Source of the DNA: Syntrophaceae bacterium UBA2192
Lineage (GTDB): Bacteria; Desulfobacterota; Syntrophia; Syntrophales; UBA2192
Direction of reading: 5' to 3'
Length of the DNA: 8,081 nucleotides
Assembly (NCBI GenBank): GCA_002327315.1
Contig: DCVI01000050.1
Span: 1-8,081 of the forward strand
Part shown: one piece after another, positions 1-6,707 of the stretch
Layout: each line of letters starts with the position of its first letter
Position numbering within the stretch: position 1 is the first letter of the stretch
Position numbers and translations under genes: made by a program
Notes under the pieces: model-generated
What the model saw: only the letters and a program-made list of their open reading frames with translations
What the model was told of the DNA's origin: nothing
Database searches by the model: none

Positions 1-1279
1 GGCGCTCCATCATGTCGGAAGCGCTTGTGAGCCAGCCGAGGCGGTTGGCGATCTCCTTCGGGTCGGGTTTCCAGACGGTGTGGTCCTTCGCCCAGATTCG
101 GTCCAGGATGCGGTCCTTGCGAAGCCCGATGAGGGCTTCATCAATCTGCTCGCGGAAGGTGCCTGCCTCGGTGGACTCGGGTTTCCATCCCGCACGGATC
201 TCGTCCCGTTTGGAGCGGATACTTGCCATCAGGGCATCGAAGGAGGTCTCGAAGGCAAGCACCCCCTCGCGCTGCAACTCATCGGTGATTCCGTCCAGGT
301 GAATGCCCAGCTTTTCGATCCCCTCAAAAACCTGCCTGGCCTCCCGCACGCCCCTGCGCAGTGTCGAGGCCGCCTTCCCGTGGTCGAGGAAGGCCTCGAG
401 GGTGGCCGGGGGCAGGGTGTTCACCGTGTCGGGGCCGATGAGCTCGTCCACGTAGAGCGTGTCGGGGTAGTGCGGATTTTTGGTGCCCGTGCTCCCCCAG
501 AGGAGACGCTGCACGCGGGCCCCTTTGCCTGCGAGCTTTTCCCATCGCTTCCAGGAGCAAATCGCCCGGAAGCGGTCGTAGGCCAGCCGCGCGCCGGCGA
601 TCGCCGCCTTCCCCTGGAGGTCCTGATTCCCGAGGGCCTGGAGCTTTTTGTCCACCGCCGTGTCGATGCGGCTCACGAAGAAGGAGGCCACGGAGGCGAC
701 CTTCCGAAGATTGCCTCCTTTTGCGGCCAGCTCCTCGAGGCCTGCGATATAGGCCCGGACCACGGCCTCGTAGTGGGCAAGCGAGAAGATGAGCGTCACG
801 TTGACGTTGACGCCCGCGGCGATGAGGGCCTCGATGGCCGGAACCCCCTGTGCAGTGGCGGGTACCTTGATCATCGCGTTTGGCCGGTCGAGGGCCTTGA
901 AGAGCATTTTCGCCTCGGCGATGGTCCCCTCGGTGTCACCGGCGAGCTTCGGGTTTGCCTCGAGACTCACATAGCCGTCGGCGCCCCCCGAGGCGTCCCA
1001 GACGGGCCGGAAGAGATCGGCGGCCCGCCGGATGTCGTCGAGAACGAGCGCCAGGTAGATCTCGTCATTCGACTTTCCCTCGGCCACGAGCTCCCGGAGG
1101 GCCTCGTCGTAATCCGAGCTTCCCGCGATGGCCTTTTCGAAGATGGTGGGGTTGGAGGTGATGCCGGAGACGCCCCGGGCGATGAGGGCCTCCATCTCGC
1201 CGGAGGTGATCAGCGAGCGGCGGATGAAATCGAGCCAGACGGACTGGCCGAGCTTGTTTAATTCCTTGATTCTGCTCAT
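1..1279 (-). CDS. tal: Transaldolase, N-terminal part of a probable transaldolase/phosphoglucose isomerase fusion (runs off left edge)
   Basis: The frame has no stop at the left edge, so only 426 residues are seen. It begins MSRIKELNKLGQSVWLDFIR and carries TSNPTIFEKAI (41-51), typical of the long 'mycobacterial' transaldolase type. The Schiff-base lysine is probably K138 in MIKVPAT, followed by NVNVTLIFS and the WGSTGTKNP motif near 261-269. The enzyme moves a dihydroxyacetone unit between sugar phosphates in the cytoplasmic non-oxidative pentose phosphate pathway. Single-domain members usually end near residue 360-375. Here a segment containing RIWAKDHTVWKPDPKEI (about 395-411) and NRLGWL continues without a stop, which resembles the linker of transaldolase/glucose-6-phosphate isomerase fusions. 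The isomerase half lies outside the window and is inferred. The start is fixed by AAGGAGG at 1286-1292, 6 nt upstream. It follows transketolase on the same strand but seems to have its own promoter. Confidence 0.93.
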   Translation of the reverse strand, partial: MSRIKELNKLGQSVWLDFIRRSLITSGEMEALIARGVSGITSNPTIFEKAIAGSSDYDEALRELVAEGKSNDEIYLALVLDDIRRAADLFRPVWDASGGADGYVSLEANPKLAGDTEGTIAEAKMLFKALDRPNAMIKVPATAQGVPAIEALIAAGVNVNVTLIFSLAHYEAVVRAYIAGLEELAAKGGNLRKVASVASFFVSRIDTAVDKKLQALGNQDLQGKAAIAGARLAYDRFRAICSWKRWEKLAGKGARVQRLLWGSTGTKNPHYPDTLYVDELIGPDTVNTLPPATLEAFLDHGKAASTLRRGVREARQVFEGIEKLGIHLDGITDELQREGVLAFETSFDALMASIRSKRDEIRAGWKPESTEAGTFREQIDEALIGLRKDRILDRIWAKDHTVWKPDPKEIANRLGWLTSASDMMER

Positions 1280-1285
1280 GGGGGC

Positions 1286-1292
1286 CCTCCTT
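1286..1292 (-). promoter_or_regulatory. Shine-Dalgarno site of the transaldolase gene
   Basis: AAGGAGG lies 6 nt before the ATG at 1279 and decides that start. The upstream CCTT (minus strand, 1297-1300) can pair with the AAGG of the site across a 4-nt loop, giving a short hairpin that might modestly mask it. Confidence 0.8.
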
Positions 1293-1341
1293 GAGCAAGG
1301 CATGCACAAAGGGCGTTAAAGCGTGGAAGGTTCGATTCTAT

Positions 1342-1377
1342 CCGGGACGGAAGTGAGATGCGCAGGGTCCTTCCCGG
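1342..1377 (-). promoter_or_regulatory. Imperfect hairpin in the leader of the transaldolase mRNA
   Basis: Positions 1342-1351 and 1368-1377 pair at 9 of 10 places (minus-strand arms CCGGGAAGGA and TCCGTCCCGG, one A-G mismatch) around a 16-nt loop. It lies in the roughly 120-nt untranslated leader expected from the promoter at 1424-1452. No U-run follows, so it is not an intrinsic terminator. A role in translation, stability or protein binding is inference only. Confidence 0.4.
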
Positions 1378-1390
1378 GGTGTGTGCCAGT

Positions 1391-1421
1391 AAAGAAAAAG
1401 CAGCGTATGATCACGCTGCTT
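1391..1421 (-). terminator. Rho-independent terminator downstream of transketolase
   Basis: On the minus strand AAGCAGCG (1421-1414) and CGCTGCTT (1405-1398) form a perfect 8-bp stem, extendable by one A-T pair, with a loop of 6-8 nt. The U-rich tail TTTTTCTTT follows (1399-1391, sharing its first two bases with the stem). The stem is 106 nt past the transketolase stop codon, so it should end the glucokinase-transketolase transcript. Confidence 0.8.
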
Positions 1422-1423
1422 AA

Positions 1424-1452
1424 ATTATACACATTCACCCGGGATTAGACAA
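1424..1452 (-). promoter_or_regulatory. Sigma70-type promoter for the transaldolase gene
   Basis: Read on the minus strand, TTGTCT (1452-1447) and a perfect TATAAT (1429-1424) are separated by 17 nt. The expected start site falls at about 1400-1417, at or inside the terminator hairpin just downstream. The leader to the transaldolase ATG would be about 120-135 nt. Confidence 0.65.
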
Positions 1453-1499
1453 GCACACCGACGGCTATCGCCTAAAAATCGGTGGCCCTGTTCCTGCCT

Positions 1500-1520
1500 G
1501 ATGCCCAATACCCAATGCCC
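1500..1520. repeat. Degenerate heptamer tandem repeat, three units
   Basis: On the minus strand the units are GGGCATT, GGGTATT and GGGCATC, immediately after the transketolase stop codon (6 nt away). The 9-mer GCCCTGTTC also occurs on both sides of it (plus strand, 1485-1493 and 1517-1525). Period 7 matches the longer array at 4631-4679 although the unit sequence differs. Confidence 0.6.
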
Positions 1521-1526
1521 TGTTCT

Positions 1527-3566
1527 CTATTCCTTTCCAAGCAGCTTCAGTGCCCTGCCGACGACGTTCTCCACGGTGAAGCCGAACTTTTCCATCAGCA
1601 CGTCGCCGGGCGCCGAGGCCCCGAAGTGATCCAGGCCGATCACGTCGCCCTCGTCGCCCACCCAGCGCCACCAGCCGAGCGTCGCCCCGGCCTCAATGGC
1701 CAGACGCGTTTTCAGATCCGGCGGGATCACAGCGTCGCGGTAGCCCTGTCCCTGCTCCCTGAAGAGCTCCCAGGAGGGCATGGAGACGACGCGGGCGCGC
1801 ACCTTCCTGGCCGCAAGCTCGTCGGCCGCCCTCAGGGCCAGTGACACCTCGGAGCCCGTGGCGATCAGGACGATGTCCGGGTTGTCGCCCCCGCTGGCAA
1901 GCACATAGGCCCCGCGGCTCACCCCTTCGGCGACGGGGTACTTCGAGGTATCGAGGATCGGCAGGTTCTGCCGCGAGAAGACAAAGACCGTGGGATTGCG
2001 GCGCTGCAGGGCCACCTTCCAGGCGGCAAGCGTCTCGTTGGCATCGGCCGGCCGCAGGACCGTAAGGTTCGGCACGGCCCGCAGGGCCATGAGCTGTTCG
2101 ATGGGCTGGTGGGTGGGGCCGTCCTCGCCCACGCCGATGCTGTCATGGGTGAAGATGAACAGGACGTGGAGGTGCGAGATGGCGGCAAGGCGGATCGGCG
2201 GCCGCATGTAGTCCGAAAAAACGAAGAAGGTGCCCGTGAAGGGCAGGATCCCGCCGTAGGCCGCAAGCCCGTTGGCAATGGAGCCCATGGCATGCTCGCG
2301 GACCCCGAAGTGGATGTTGCGGCCCCCGTAGCCCCACTCGCCGCCGACGGCACCCTGCACGCCGGCCGGCTTTTCCCCGGGTTTCTGGAAGTCGCCCATG
2401 CCCTTGAGCCAGGCGAAGACGGAGTTGTTGAGGTCGGCCGTGCCGCCGATCAGCTCGGGGATGTTCTTCCCGAGGACCTGCAAAATCTCTTCGGAGGCCT
2501 TGCGCGTGGCAATCGCCTTTCCCGCCGGGTACTCGGCAAGTCCCTTGTCCCAGCCTTCCGGCAGCAGATCGGCCTTGCGCCGTTTGAACTCGTCGGCCAT
2601 TTCCGGGAAGGCCTTTTCGTACTGGCCAAGCAGGCCGGACCACCGGCCTTCGAGTTGCTTTCCCCTCGATGGGGCTTCGCGGAAAACCTTCAGTGCCTCT
2701 TCGGGTACGTTGAACACCGGCTCCAGCGGCCAGCCCAGATTCTTTTTCGTCTCCTCGGTCTCCCTGGGCCCCAGCGGGGCCCCGTGGGCTTCGAAGCTTC
2801 CCTGCTTGTGGGGCGAGCCGAATCCGATGATCGTCCGCACGCAGATCAGCGATGGCCTGCCGGTCTCCGTCTTGGCGGCCTCGATGGCCGCATCGATGGC
2901 GTCGATGTCGTTGCCGTCCTCGATCGTCTGGACGTGCCAGCCGTAGGCCCCGTAATGCTTTGCCTGGTCCTCGGTGAAGGAGAGGTCTGTTGTGCCGGCG
3001 AGCGATATCCGGTTGTCGTCGTGCAGGACGATGAGCTTGCCCAGGCCCAGATGGCCGGCAAGTGCGCAGGCTTCGTTTGCAACCCCTTCCATCAGGTCGC
3101 CGTCGCTGGCGAGAACATACGTATAGTGATCGACGAGGGGAAACCCTTCCCGGTTGAAACGGGCCGCCATGTGGGCCTCGCCGATGGCAAGCCCCACGGC
3201 ATTCGAGATCCCCTGCCCCAGGGGGCCCGTGGTGACTTCGACCCCGTCATGCCCCCGCTCGGGGTGCCCGGGCGTGAGGCTGTCCCACTGGCGGAACTTT
3301 TTGATCTCGGCAAGCGGCAGTTCATAGCCCGACAGGTGCAGCAGCGCGTAGAGGAGCATGGAGCCGTGCCCGGCGGACAGGACAAAGCGGTCGCGGTTGG
3401 GCCAACGGGGGTTTGCCGGGGTGAAGCGCAGGTGCCGCGTCCACAGGACGTAGGCAATCGGGGCCGCGCCCAGCGGCAGGCCCGGGTGGCCCGATTTCGC
3501 CTTCTCGATGGCGTCGACGGCAAGCATGCGGATGGTGTTGATGCAAAGGGTGTCGGTTTGACTCAT
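1527..3566 (-). CDS. tkt: Transketolase
   Basis: At 679 residues it is slightly longer than the usual ~660. It is a thiamine-diphosphate enzyme that moves two-carbon ketol units between sugar phosphates in the non-oxidative pentose phosphate pathway. Expected catalytic and cofactor positions are all visible: H27 in AKSGHPG, H67 in [11 protein letters not shown]101 in TPGHPE, the cofactor motif SDGDLMEG (154-161) with N185, H261 in HGAPLG, E424 in GVREHAM and H486 in GEDGPTHQP. The three domains (ThDP-binding to about 330, pyrimidine-binding about 350-525, C-terminal after 540) appear complete. An apparent short insertion near 385-410, rich in G, K and P, accounts for much of the extra length. 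The ATG overlaps the glucokinase TGA as ATGA, so the two are probably translationally coupled. AGGAG is 12 nt upstream, inside the glucokinase 3' end. A terminator follows at 1391-1421. Confidence 0.97.
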   Translation of the reverse strand: MSQTDTLCINTIRMLAVDAIEKAKSGHPGLPLGAAPIAYVLWTRHLRFTPANPRWPNRDRFVLSAGHGSMLLYALLHLSGYELPLAEIKKFRQWDSLTPGHPERGHDGVEVTTGPLGQGISNAVGLAIGEAHMAARFNREGFPLVDHYTYVLASDGDLMEGVANEACALAGHLGLGKLIVLHDDNRISLAGTTDLSFTEDQAKHYGAYGWHVQTIEDGNDIDAIDAAIEAAKTETGRPSLICVRTIIGFGSPHKQGSFEAHGAPLGPRETEETKKNLGWPLEPVFNVPEEALKVFREAPSRGKQLEGRWSGLLGQYEKAFPEMADEFKRRKADLLPEGWDKGLAEYPAGKAIATRKASEEILQVLGKNIPELIGGTADLNNSVFAWLKGMGDFQKPGEKPAGVQGAVGGEWGYGGRNIHFGVREHAMGSIANGLAAYGGILPFTGTFFVFSDYMRPPIRLAAISHLHVLFIFTHDSIGVGEDGPTHQPIEQLMALRAVPNLTVLRPADANETLAAWKVALQRRNPTVFVFSRQNLPILDTSKYPVAEGVSRGAYVLASGGDNPDIVLIATGSEVSLALRAADELAARKVRARVVSMPSWELFREQGQGYRDAVIPPDLKTRLAIEAGATLGWWRWVGDEGDVIGLDHFGASAPGDVLMEKFGFTVENVVGRALKLLGKE

Positions 3567-4576
3567 CTTGATGATCTGCTCCTCGTTTGTGCTTTGGGTC
3601 TGAGCCCCTGTGCGGCCGCTCCCAGGAGGGCCGTTTTCGGATTGGTGATGACGCGGACGGGCATCGCTGCGACAAGGTCACGCATTCGTCCCTTGCGCAG
3701 AAATGCCTCCATGAAAAGCGCATTTTCCAGAAATGGGAGAATCCGCGGCGGTATCCCTCCCCCGAGGTAGATTCCTCCCGTGGCCAGGATCTTGAGGGCC
3801 ATGTTGCCCGCCTCGGCCCCCAGGATGGAGGCGAAAAGGCCAAGCGTCCTGACACAGATATCACAGGGAGTTTCCCGGTCAAGCGCTTTTTCGACGATCA
3901 CCGGGACGGGGTCGGCCTCGCGGCTCAGCCTCTGGGCGAGCCAGGCCGGTTCGGCGGCAACTCCGCTTTTCTTCAGGAAATTGTAGATGTTTACGATCCC
4001 GATTCCCGAGCAGACCCGCTCATAGCTCGCATGGCCGTGGAGGCCGCGCAGATATGCCAGCAGATCATTCTCGAGCTCCGTTGCCGGCGCAAAGTCGGCG
4101 TGTCCCCCCTCGGAGGGATAGGCCCGGTACTGCTTCCCGTCCCAGGCGAGCCAGGCCTCGCCCAGGCCCGTCCCGGGGGCGATCACGGCCTTGATGCCGT
4201 GGCGCACGGGCATCCCTTCCCGAAGGGTGATGACATCCTCCCTGCGAAGAAAGGGGACAAAGGAGGCGATGGCCTCCACATCGTTGATGACCCTCACGGA
4301 CTTCATCTGCAGGGCCTTACGCAGTCGGGCTTCTTCGATCACCCAGGGGAGGTTCGTGACCCGGGCCTTCCCGTTGAGCACGGGCCCGGCAACGCCGAAG
4401 ACGGCCTTCGTCGCGCGCCGCCCCGCCTCTTCCAGAAAACGGGTGACGGCGCCCTCGAGGCTGTCGTGATCGGTGCTGGGGAAGACGGCCTCTGCCAGGG
4501 GCCTGCGGAGCCCGCGTTCTTTCGAGAAGAGGCCGAAGTGGAGCTTGGTGCCCCCGATGTCGCCTGCTAGAAGCAT
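3563..4576 (-). CDS. glk: Glucokinase, Glk type
   Basis: This 337-residue cytoplasmic kinase (E. coli Glk has 321) phosphorylates glucose to glucose 6-phosphate with ATP. Visible in order: phosphate loop [10 protein letters not shown] (2-11), FGVAGPV (60-66), IND with the probable catalytic base D99, [10 protein letters not shown] (133-142), EGGHADFAP (156-164, the Glk-type sugar-binding signature), [11 protein letters not shown] (190-200) and a C-terminal [12 protein letters not shown]. The glucose-family motifs favour Glk over the ROK family, since the ROK cysteine-zinc motif is absent. The start ATG has only a weak purine stretch before it and no clear Shine-Dalgarno site. The C-terminal tail QTRSRSSR lies over the transketolase ribosome-binding site and its stop overlaps the next start by ATGA. 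It is the first gene after the heptamer array. Pairing with transketolase suggests a sugar-phosphate operon. Confidence 0.95.
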   Translation of the reverse strand: MLLAGDIGGTKLHFGLFSKERGLRRPLAEAVFPSTDHDSLEGAVTRFLEEAGRRATKAVFGVAGPVLNGKARVTNLPWVIEEARLRKALQMKSVRVINDVEAIASFVPFLRREDVITLREGMPVRHGIKAVIAPGTGLGEAWLAWDGKQYRAYPSEGGHADFAPATELENDLLAYLRGLHGHASYERVCSGIGIVNIYNFLKKSGVAAEPAWLAQRLSREADPVPVIVEKALDRETPCDICVRTLGLFASILGAEAGNMALKILATGGIYLGGGIPPRILPFLENALFMEAFLRKGRMRDLVAAMPVRVITNPKTALLGAAAQGLRPKAQTRSRSSR

Positions 4577-4630
4577 GATTTCTTTACTTTCAAAAGCTGT
4601 CGAATGTTGACTCTTCTTTTCCCGTTTTTA

Positions 4631-4679
4631 TGTTCACTAGCCACTAGCCACTAGCCACTGATCACTGATCACTGGCCAC
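4631..4679. repeat. Heptamer tandem array, seven units
   Basis: Read on the minus strand the units are GTGGCCA, GTGATCA twice, GTGGCTA three times and GTGAACA, exactly 49 bp of period 7. The first units overlap the last codons and the TGA stop (4669-4671) of the membrane-protein gene; the remainder fills the spacer before glucokinase. Because 7 is not a multiple of 3 and each GTGGCTA-G junction holds the palindrome CTAG, the three copies put TAG in every frame on both strands. There is no dyad-plus-U-run terminator here. Confidence 0.9.
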
Positions 4680-5370
4680 GCTCTTTCTCCTTCAGCTTCC
4701 CCCCTGCGAACCGCACGGCCAGGATCACAAAGGCCAGGGCGGCAACGAACACCCCGACGATGAGCCAGGGGACCTCTCCTGTTGTGGCCGCTCTGACGAT
4801 GGCGTCGGTACCCACCAGGTAGACGATGGTTCCCGGGAGCATGCAGAGCCAGGACCAGAAGGCGTAGGTCAGAAAGGGGATCCGGGTGAGCCCGAAGCCG
4901 TAGTTCAGCAGGTTGAAGGGAAACAGGGGCACCAGGCGCGTGATGGCGACGATGATGGCCCCGTGCTTCCCCGTCAAGGCGTCGAGGCGCTGGAACTTTT
5001 CGTTTCCCGAGAGGCGGCGGTAGATGGCATCCCGGGCGAGATAGCGGGCGATCAGGAAGGCGAGGCTCGCGCCCAGGGTGGAGCCGATGCTCACCAGGAT
5101 CACGCCCTTGAGGGCCCCGAAGATGGCGGCCCCCGCAATCGAGATGGGCAGACCCGGAACGGCCGCCGCGACGGCGACGATGTAAAGGCCCACATAGGCG
5201 ACCATCCCCAGGTTGCCCATGCCCGCTATCCAGTCGCGAAGCTCCTGGAGCCTTTCACCCAGTCCGAAGAGGCGGGCAAGGGCAATCAGCGAAAGAACGA
5301 CTGCCGCAAAGAGGGCCAGCTTCCAGAGGTCCTTCCTTTTCGCCCCGGCAGTGACCGTCATTTTTTCCAT
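4669..5370 (-). CDS. TVP38/TMEM64 (DedA-like, SNARE-associated) family membrane protein
   Basis: This is a 233-residue inner-membrane protein. Hydrophobic segments are seen at about 16-36, 56-76, 78-106, 137-155, 164-186 and 202-221, with a basic cytoplasmic N-terminus and a charged tail. The family core is recognisable: an early VPGLPISIAGAAIFG stretch, FLIARYLARD, and the re-entrant-type RLVPLFPFNLLNYGFGLT (145-162). Relatives of this superfamily are implicated in lipid-carrier or phospholipid movement across membranes; the substrate here is unknown. It begins 10 nt after the glycosyltransferase stop, with GAAAGG straddling that stop as a modest ribosome-binding site. An alternative ATG at 5361 would drop three residues. 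The stop codon sits inside the heptamer array. Tight packing with the glycosyltransferase suggests joint work on an envelope glycan or lipid-linked sugar, which is inference. Confidence 0.9.
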   Translation of the reverse strand: MEKMTVTAGAKRKDLWKLALFAAVVLSLIALARLFGLGERLQELRDWIAGMGNLGMVAYVGLYIVAVAAAVPGLPISIAGAAIFGALKGVILVSIGSTLGASLAFLIARYLARDAIYRRLSGNEKFQRLDALTGKHGAIIVAITRLVPLFPFNLLNYGFGLTRIPFLTYAFWSWLCMLPGTIVYLVGTDAIVRAATTGEVPWLIVGVFVAALAFVILAVRFAGGKLKEKERGQ

Positions 5371-5380
5371 AAAGGCCCTT

Positions 5381-6085
5381 TCAGTGGTTCTTGTAGAAGA
5401 GCACCAGTCGCTCCGGCGACATCCCCAGCAGGTAGAGGGTGATAATCGTCCAGTTTCTCAGGGTGCAGTAGACGATGCCTTCTTTCTCGTGGCGGCGCGC
5501 CGATGTTACCACGACCTCGGGCAGAATGGAAATGCGGTCACCGCGATCCTTGATGCGGCGCATGATCTCCACGTCCTCCATCAGGGGGATGTCCGCAAAC
5601 CCGCAAAGCTTTTCGAAATAGTCCCTCCGGAAGAACTGTGCCTGGTCGCCGTAGGGGATCCGTGTGAGGCGCGATCTCAGGCAGGCCACCCGCGCAATCA
5701 GCCGCATCGACGGCCGCTCCGAGCTGTAGCGCAGGTCGAAGGCCCCGGCCACGCAATCGCCCTCCGAAAGAGTGTCTTCGATGCGCCGGAAGGCCCCCGG
5801 CGGAAGGAGGGTGTCGGCGTGGAGGAATAGAAGATAAGCCCCCCCTGCCGCTGCCGCCCCCGCGTTCATCTGCCGGGCCCTGCCCGCCGGGGCGGTAAGA
5901 ATGGTAACGCCCTCGCGGGAAATGGCCTTGATCGATTCCCCGTCGGGGCTCCCGTCGACGACGATCACCTCGACGGGCTCGCCGTCGGCGATCTGAAAGA
6001 GATGATCGATGAGCGAATCGAGTTGACGGGCTTCACCCAGGACGGGAACGATGACGGAGACGGCCGGTGCCATCGCCTGGCTCAT
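5381..6085 (-). CDS. Family 2 glycosyltransferase, TIGR04283-like
   Basis: At 234 residues this is a compact GT-A fold with no membrane segment. Seen in order: VSVIVPVLGEARQLD near the N-terminus, VVDGSPDGE with the nucleotide-binding D44, GRARQMNAGA (68-77), FLHADT with the DxD-like HAD (89-91), YGDQAQFFRR (135-144), and LMEDVEIMRR with the likely catalytic ED (160-161). The GRxRQxN and GDQ.QFFRR motifs are typical of the short group annotated as rSAM/selenodomain-associated glycosyltransferases. The sugar donor and acceptor are unknown. The start ATG overlaps the upstream lipoprotein TGA as ATGA with no strong Shine-Dalgarno site, so coupling is likely. An internal ATG at 6073 (MAPAVSVIVP) is an alternative start. 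It sits between a lipoprotein and a TVP38-type membrane protein. No radical-SAM or selenodomain partner gene is visible in the window. Confidence 0.9.
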   Translation of the reverse strand: MSQAMAPAVSVIVPVLGEARQLDSLIDHLFQIADGEPVEVIVVDGSPDGESIKAISREGVTILTAPAGRARQMNAGAAAAGGAYLLFLHADTLLPPGAFRRIEDTLSEGDCVAGAFDLRYSSERPSMRLIARVACLRSRLTRIPYGDQAQFFRRDYFEKLCGFADIPLMEDVEIMRRIKDRGDRISILPEVVVTSARRHEKEGIVYCTLRNWTIITLYLLGMSPERLVLFYKNH

Positions 6086-6531
6086 CCGGGCCCCATGAAC
6101 CGCTTGCGGATTTCCTCCATCCGTTTGCGGTTTACGTTGAAATCATAGGACCCCGTGCGCGCCGCGGAGCGGAAGTGGATGAGCTTTGCGCCGTCGTCAA
6201 AGAGGAACTCCACGTCGTCGACGAACTCAAAGAAGGCGGATCGGAATTCGACGTGGATGTAATCCGGATCGGCTTTTACGAGGGTTGACTGCGTCATGTT
6301 CCGGATGATCCCCAGGAGCTTTTCCCGGGCCTCCTCCTGTGTGGCGTCGTAGCGGATGGGTTCGATCCGGTGCTGCTCCACCGGGTCCTGGGTACAGACG
6401 CAGTTGCGCTTGTCCGGGCAGGGCCGGAGCTTGCCGTCCGCCGTCAGGCCGGTCGTTCCCGCAACCGTTTCCCGGCAGCCTGCCAGTGTCATCAGGGCGA
6501 TCATAAGGAAGGGGAGAATCCGGAGTTTCAT
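6082..6531 (-). CDS. DUF1499 family lipoprotein
   Basis: The protein has 149 residues. A short signal peptide ends in the lipobox LAGC with the lipidated cysteine at 19, so it should be membrane-anchored outside the cytoplasm. The mature part shows the DUF1499 pattern: CPDKRNCVCTQ (38-48), IHVEFRSAFFEFVDDVEFLF (92-111) and a final HFRSAARTGSYDFNVNRKR with basic helix. The molecular function of this family is not known to me. An upstream in-frame ATG at 6585 would add 18 residues with no signal-peptide character and would fall before the predicted transcript start. GAGGGG at 6538-6543, 6 nt before the ATG at 6531, supports the shorter form. It is the first gene of the minus-strand envelope group and overlaps the glycosyltransferase by ATGA. 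Confidence 0.88.
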   Translation of the reverse strand: MKLRILPFLMIALMTLAGCRETVAGTTGLTADGKLRPCPDKRNCVCTQDPVEQHRIEPIRYDATQEEAREKLLGIIRNMTQSTLVKADPDYIHVEFRSAFFEFVDDVEFLFDDGAKLIHFRSAARTGSYDFNVNRKRMEEIRKRFMGPG

Positions 6532-6537
6532 CGAGCA

Positions 6538-6543
6538 CCCCTC
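6538..6543 (-). promoter_or_regulatory. Shine-Dalgarno site of the DUF1499 lipoprotein
   Basis: GAGGGG lies 6 nt before the ATG at 6531 and favours that start over the ATG at 6585. Confidence 0.7.
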
Positions 6544-6566
6544 GCGATGGGTGTCATGCGAGAACC

Positions 6567-6595
6567 ACGATACCATCAATGCCATGGATTTTCAA
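6567..6595 (-). promoter_or_regulatory. Sigma70-type promoter for the lipoprotein-glycosyltransferase-TVP38 genes
   Basis: On the minus strand TTGAAA (6595-6590) and TATCGT (6572-6567) are 17 nt apart, with TGG directly before the -10 as an extended -10 element. The predicted start near 6560 gives a leader of about 30 nt to the lipoprotein ATG. Confidence 0.6.
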
Positions 6596-6647
6596 CGTGG
6601 CTATCCAGGGCAAAAGTCGGGGCGGTCCCATGCGGGGCTTAAAAAGA

Positions 6648-6676
6648 TTGACAGGCGGTCCGAATTGATTTATTTG
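6648..6676 (+). promoter_or_regulatory. Candidate promoter for the metallo-hydrolase gene
   Basis: A perfect TTGACA (6648-6653) is followed after 17 nt by TATTTG (6671-6676), a weak -10. A better -10 match, AATAAT at 6685-6690, has no good -35 at the right distance. The promoter points away from the minus-strand promoter at 6567-6595, about 50 bp off. Confidence 0.45.
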
Positions 6677-6695
6677 GCCAGCAAAATAATCTCTC

Positions 6696-6701
6696 GGGAG
6701 G
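6696..6701 (+). promoter_or_regulatory. Shine-Dalgarno site of the metallo-hydrolase
   Basis: GGGAGG stands 6 nt before the ATG at 6708 and supports that start. Confidence 0.8.
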
Positions 6702-6707
6702 CTGTTT

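Noticed and set aside
80..1261. 393-residue plus-strand open frame opposite transaldolase
   Set aside because: Antisense shadow of a recognisable enzyme; no domain and no ribosome-binding site.
1456..1484. CACCGA...TCGGTG inverted repeat as a transketolase terminator
   Set aside because: Only 6 bp with a 17-nt loop and no U-run; the stem at 1391-1421 is far better.
2109..3770. 553-residue open frame on the plus strand opposite transketolase
   Set aside because: It mirrors a clear transketolase with all catalytic residues. High GC third-position bias routinely opens the antisense frame, and its product shows no recognisable domain.
3587..4570. 327-residue plus-strand open frame opposite glucokinase
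   Set aside because: Antisense shadow of a full glucokinase; composition is that of reversed coding sequence.
4577..4630. Separate promoter for glucokinase
   Set aside because: The AT-rich stretch gives no -35/-10 pair with acceptable match and spacing, so I did not call one, though a weak promoter cannot be excluded.
4631..4679. CRISPR-like or attachment-site reading of the heptamer array
   Set aside because: Units are 7 bp and contiguous with no spacers, and there is no cas gene, integrase or tRNA nearby.
6532..6585. N-terminal extension of the lipoprotein from an upstream ATG
   Set aside because: It would place 18 polar residues before a normal lipoprotein signal, begins upstream of the predicted transcription start, and lacks the ribosome-binding site seen before 6531.
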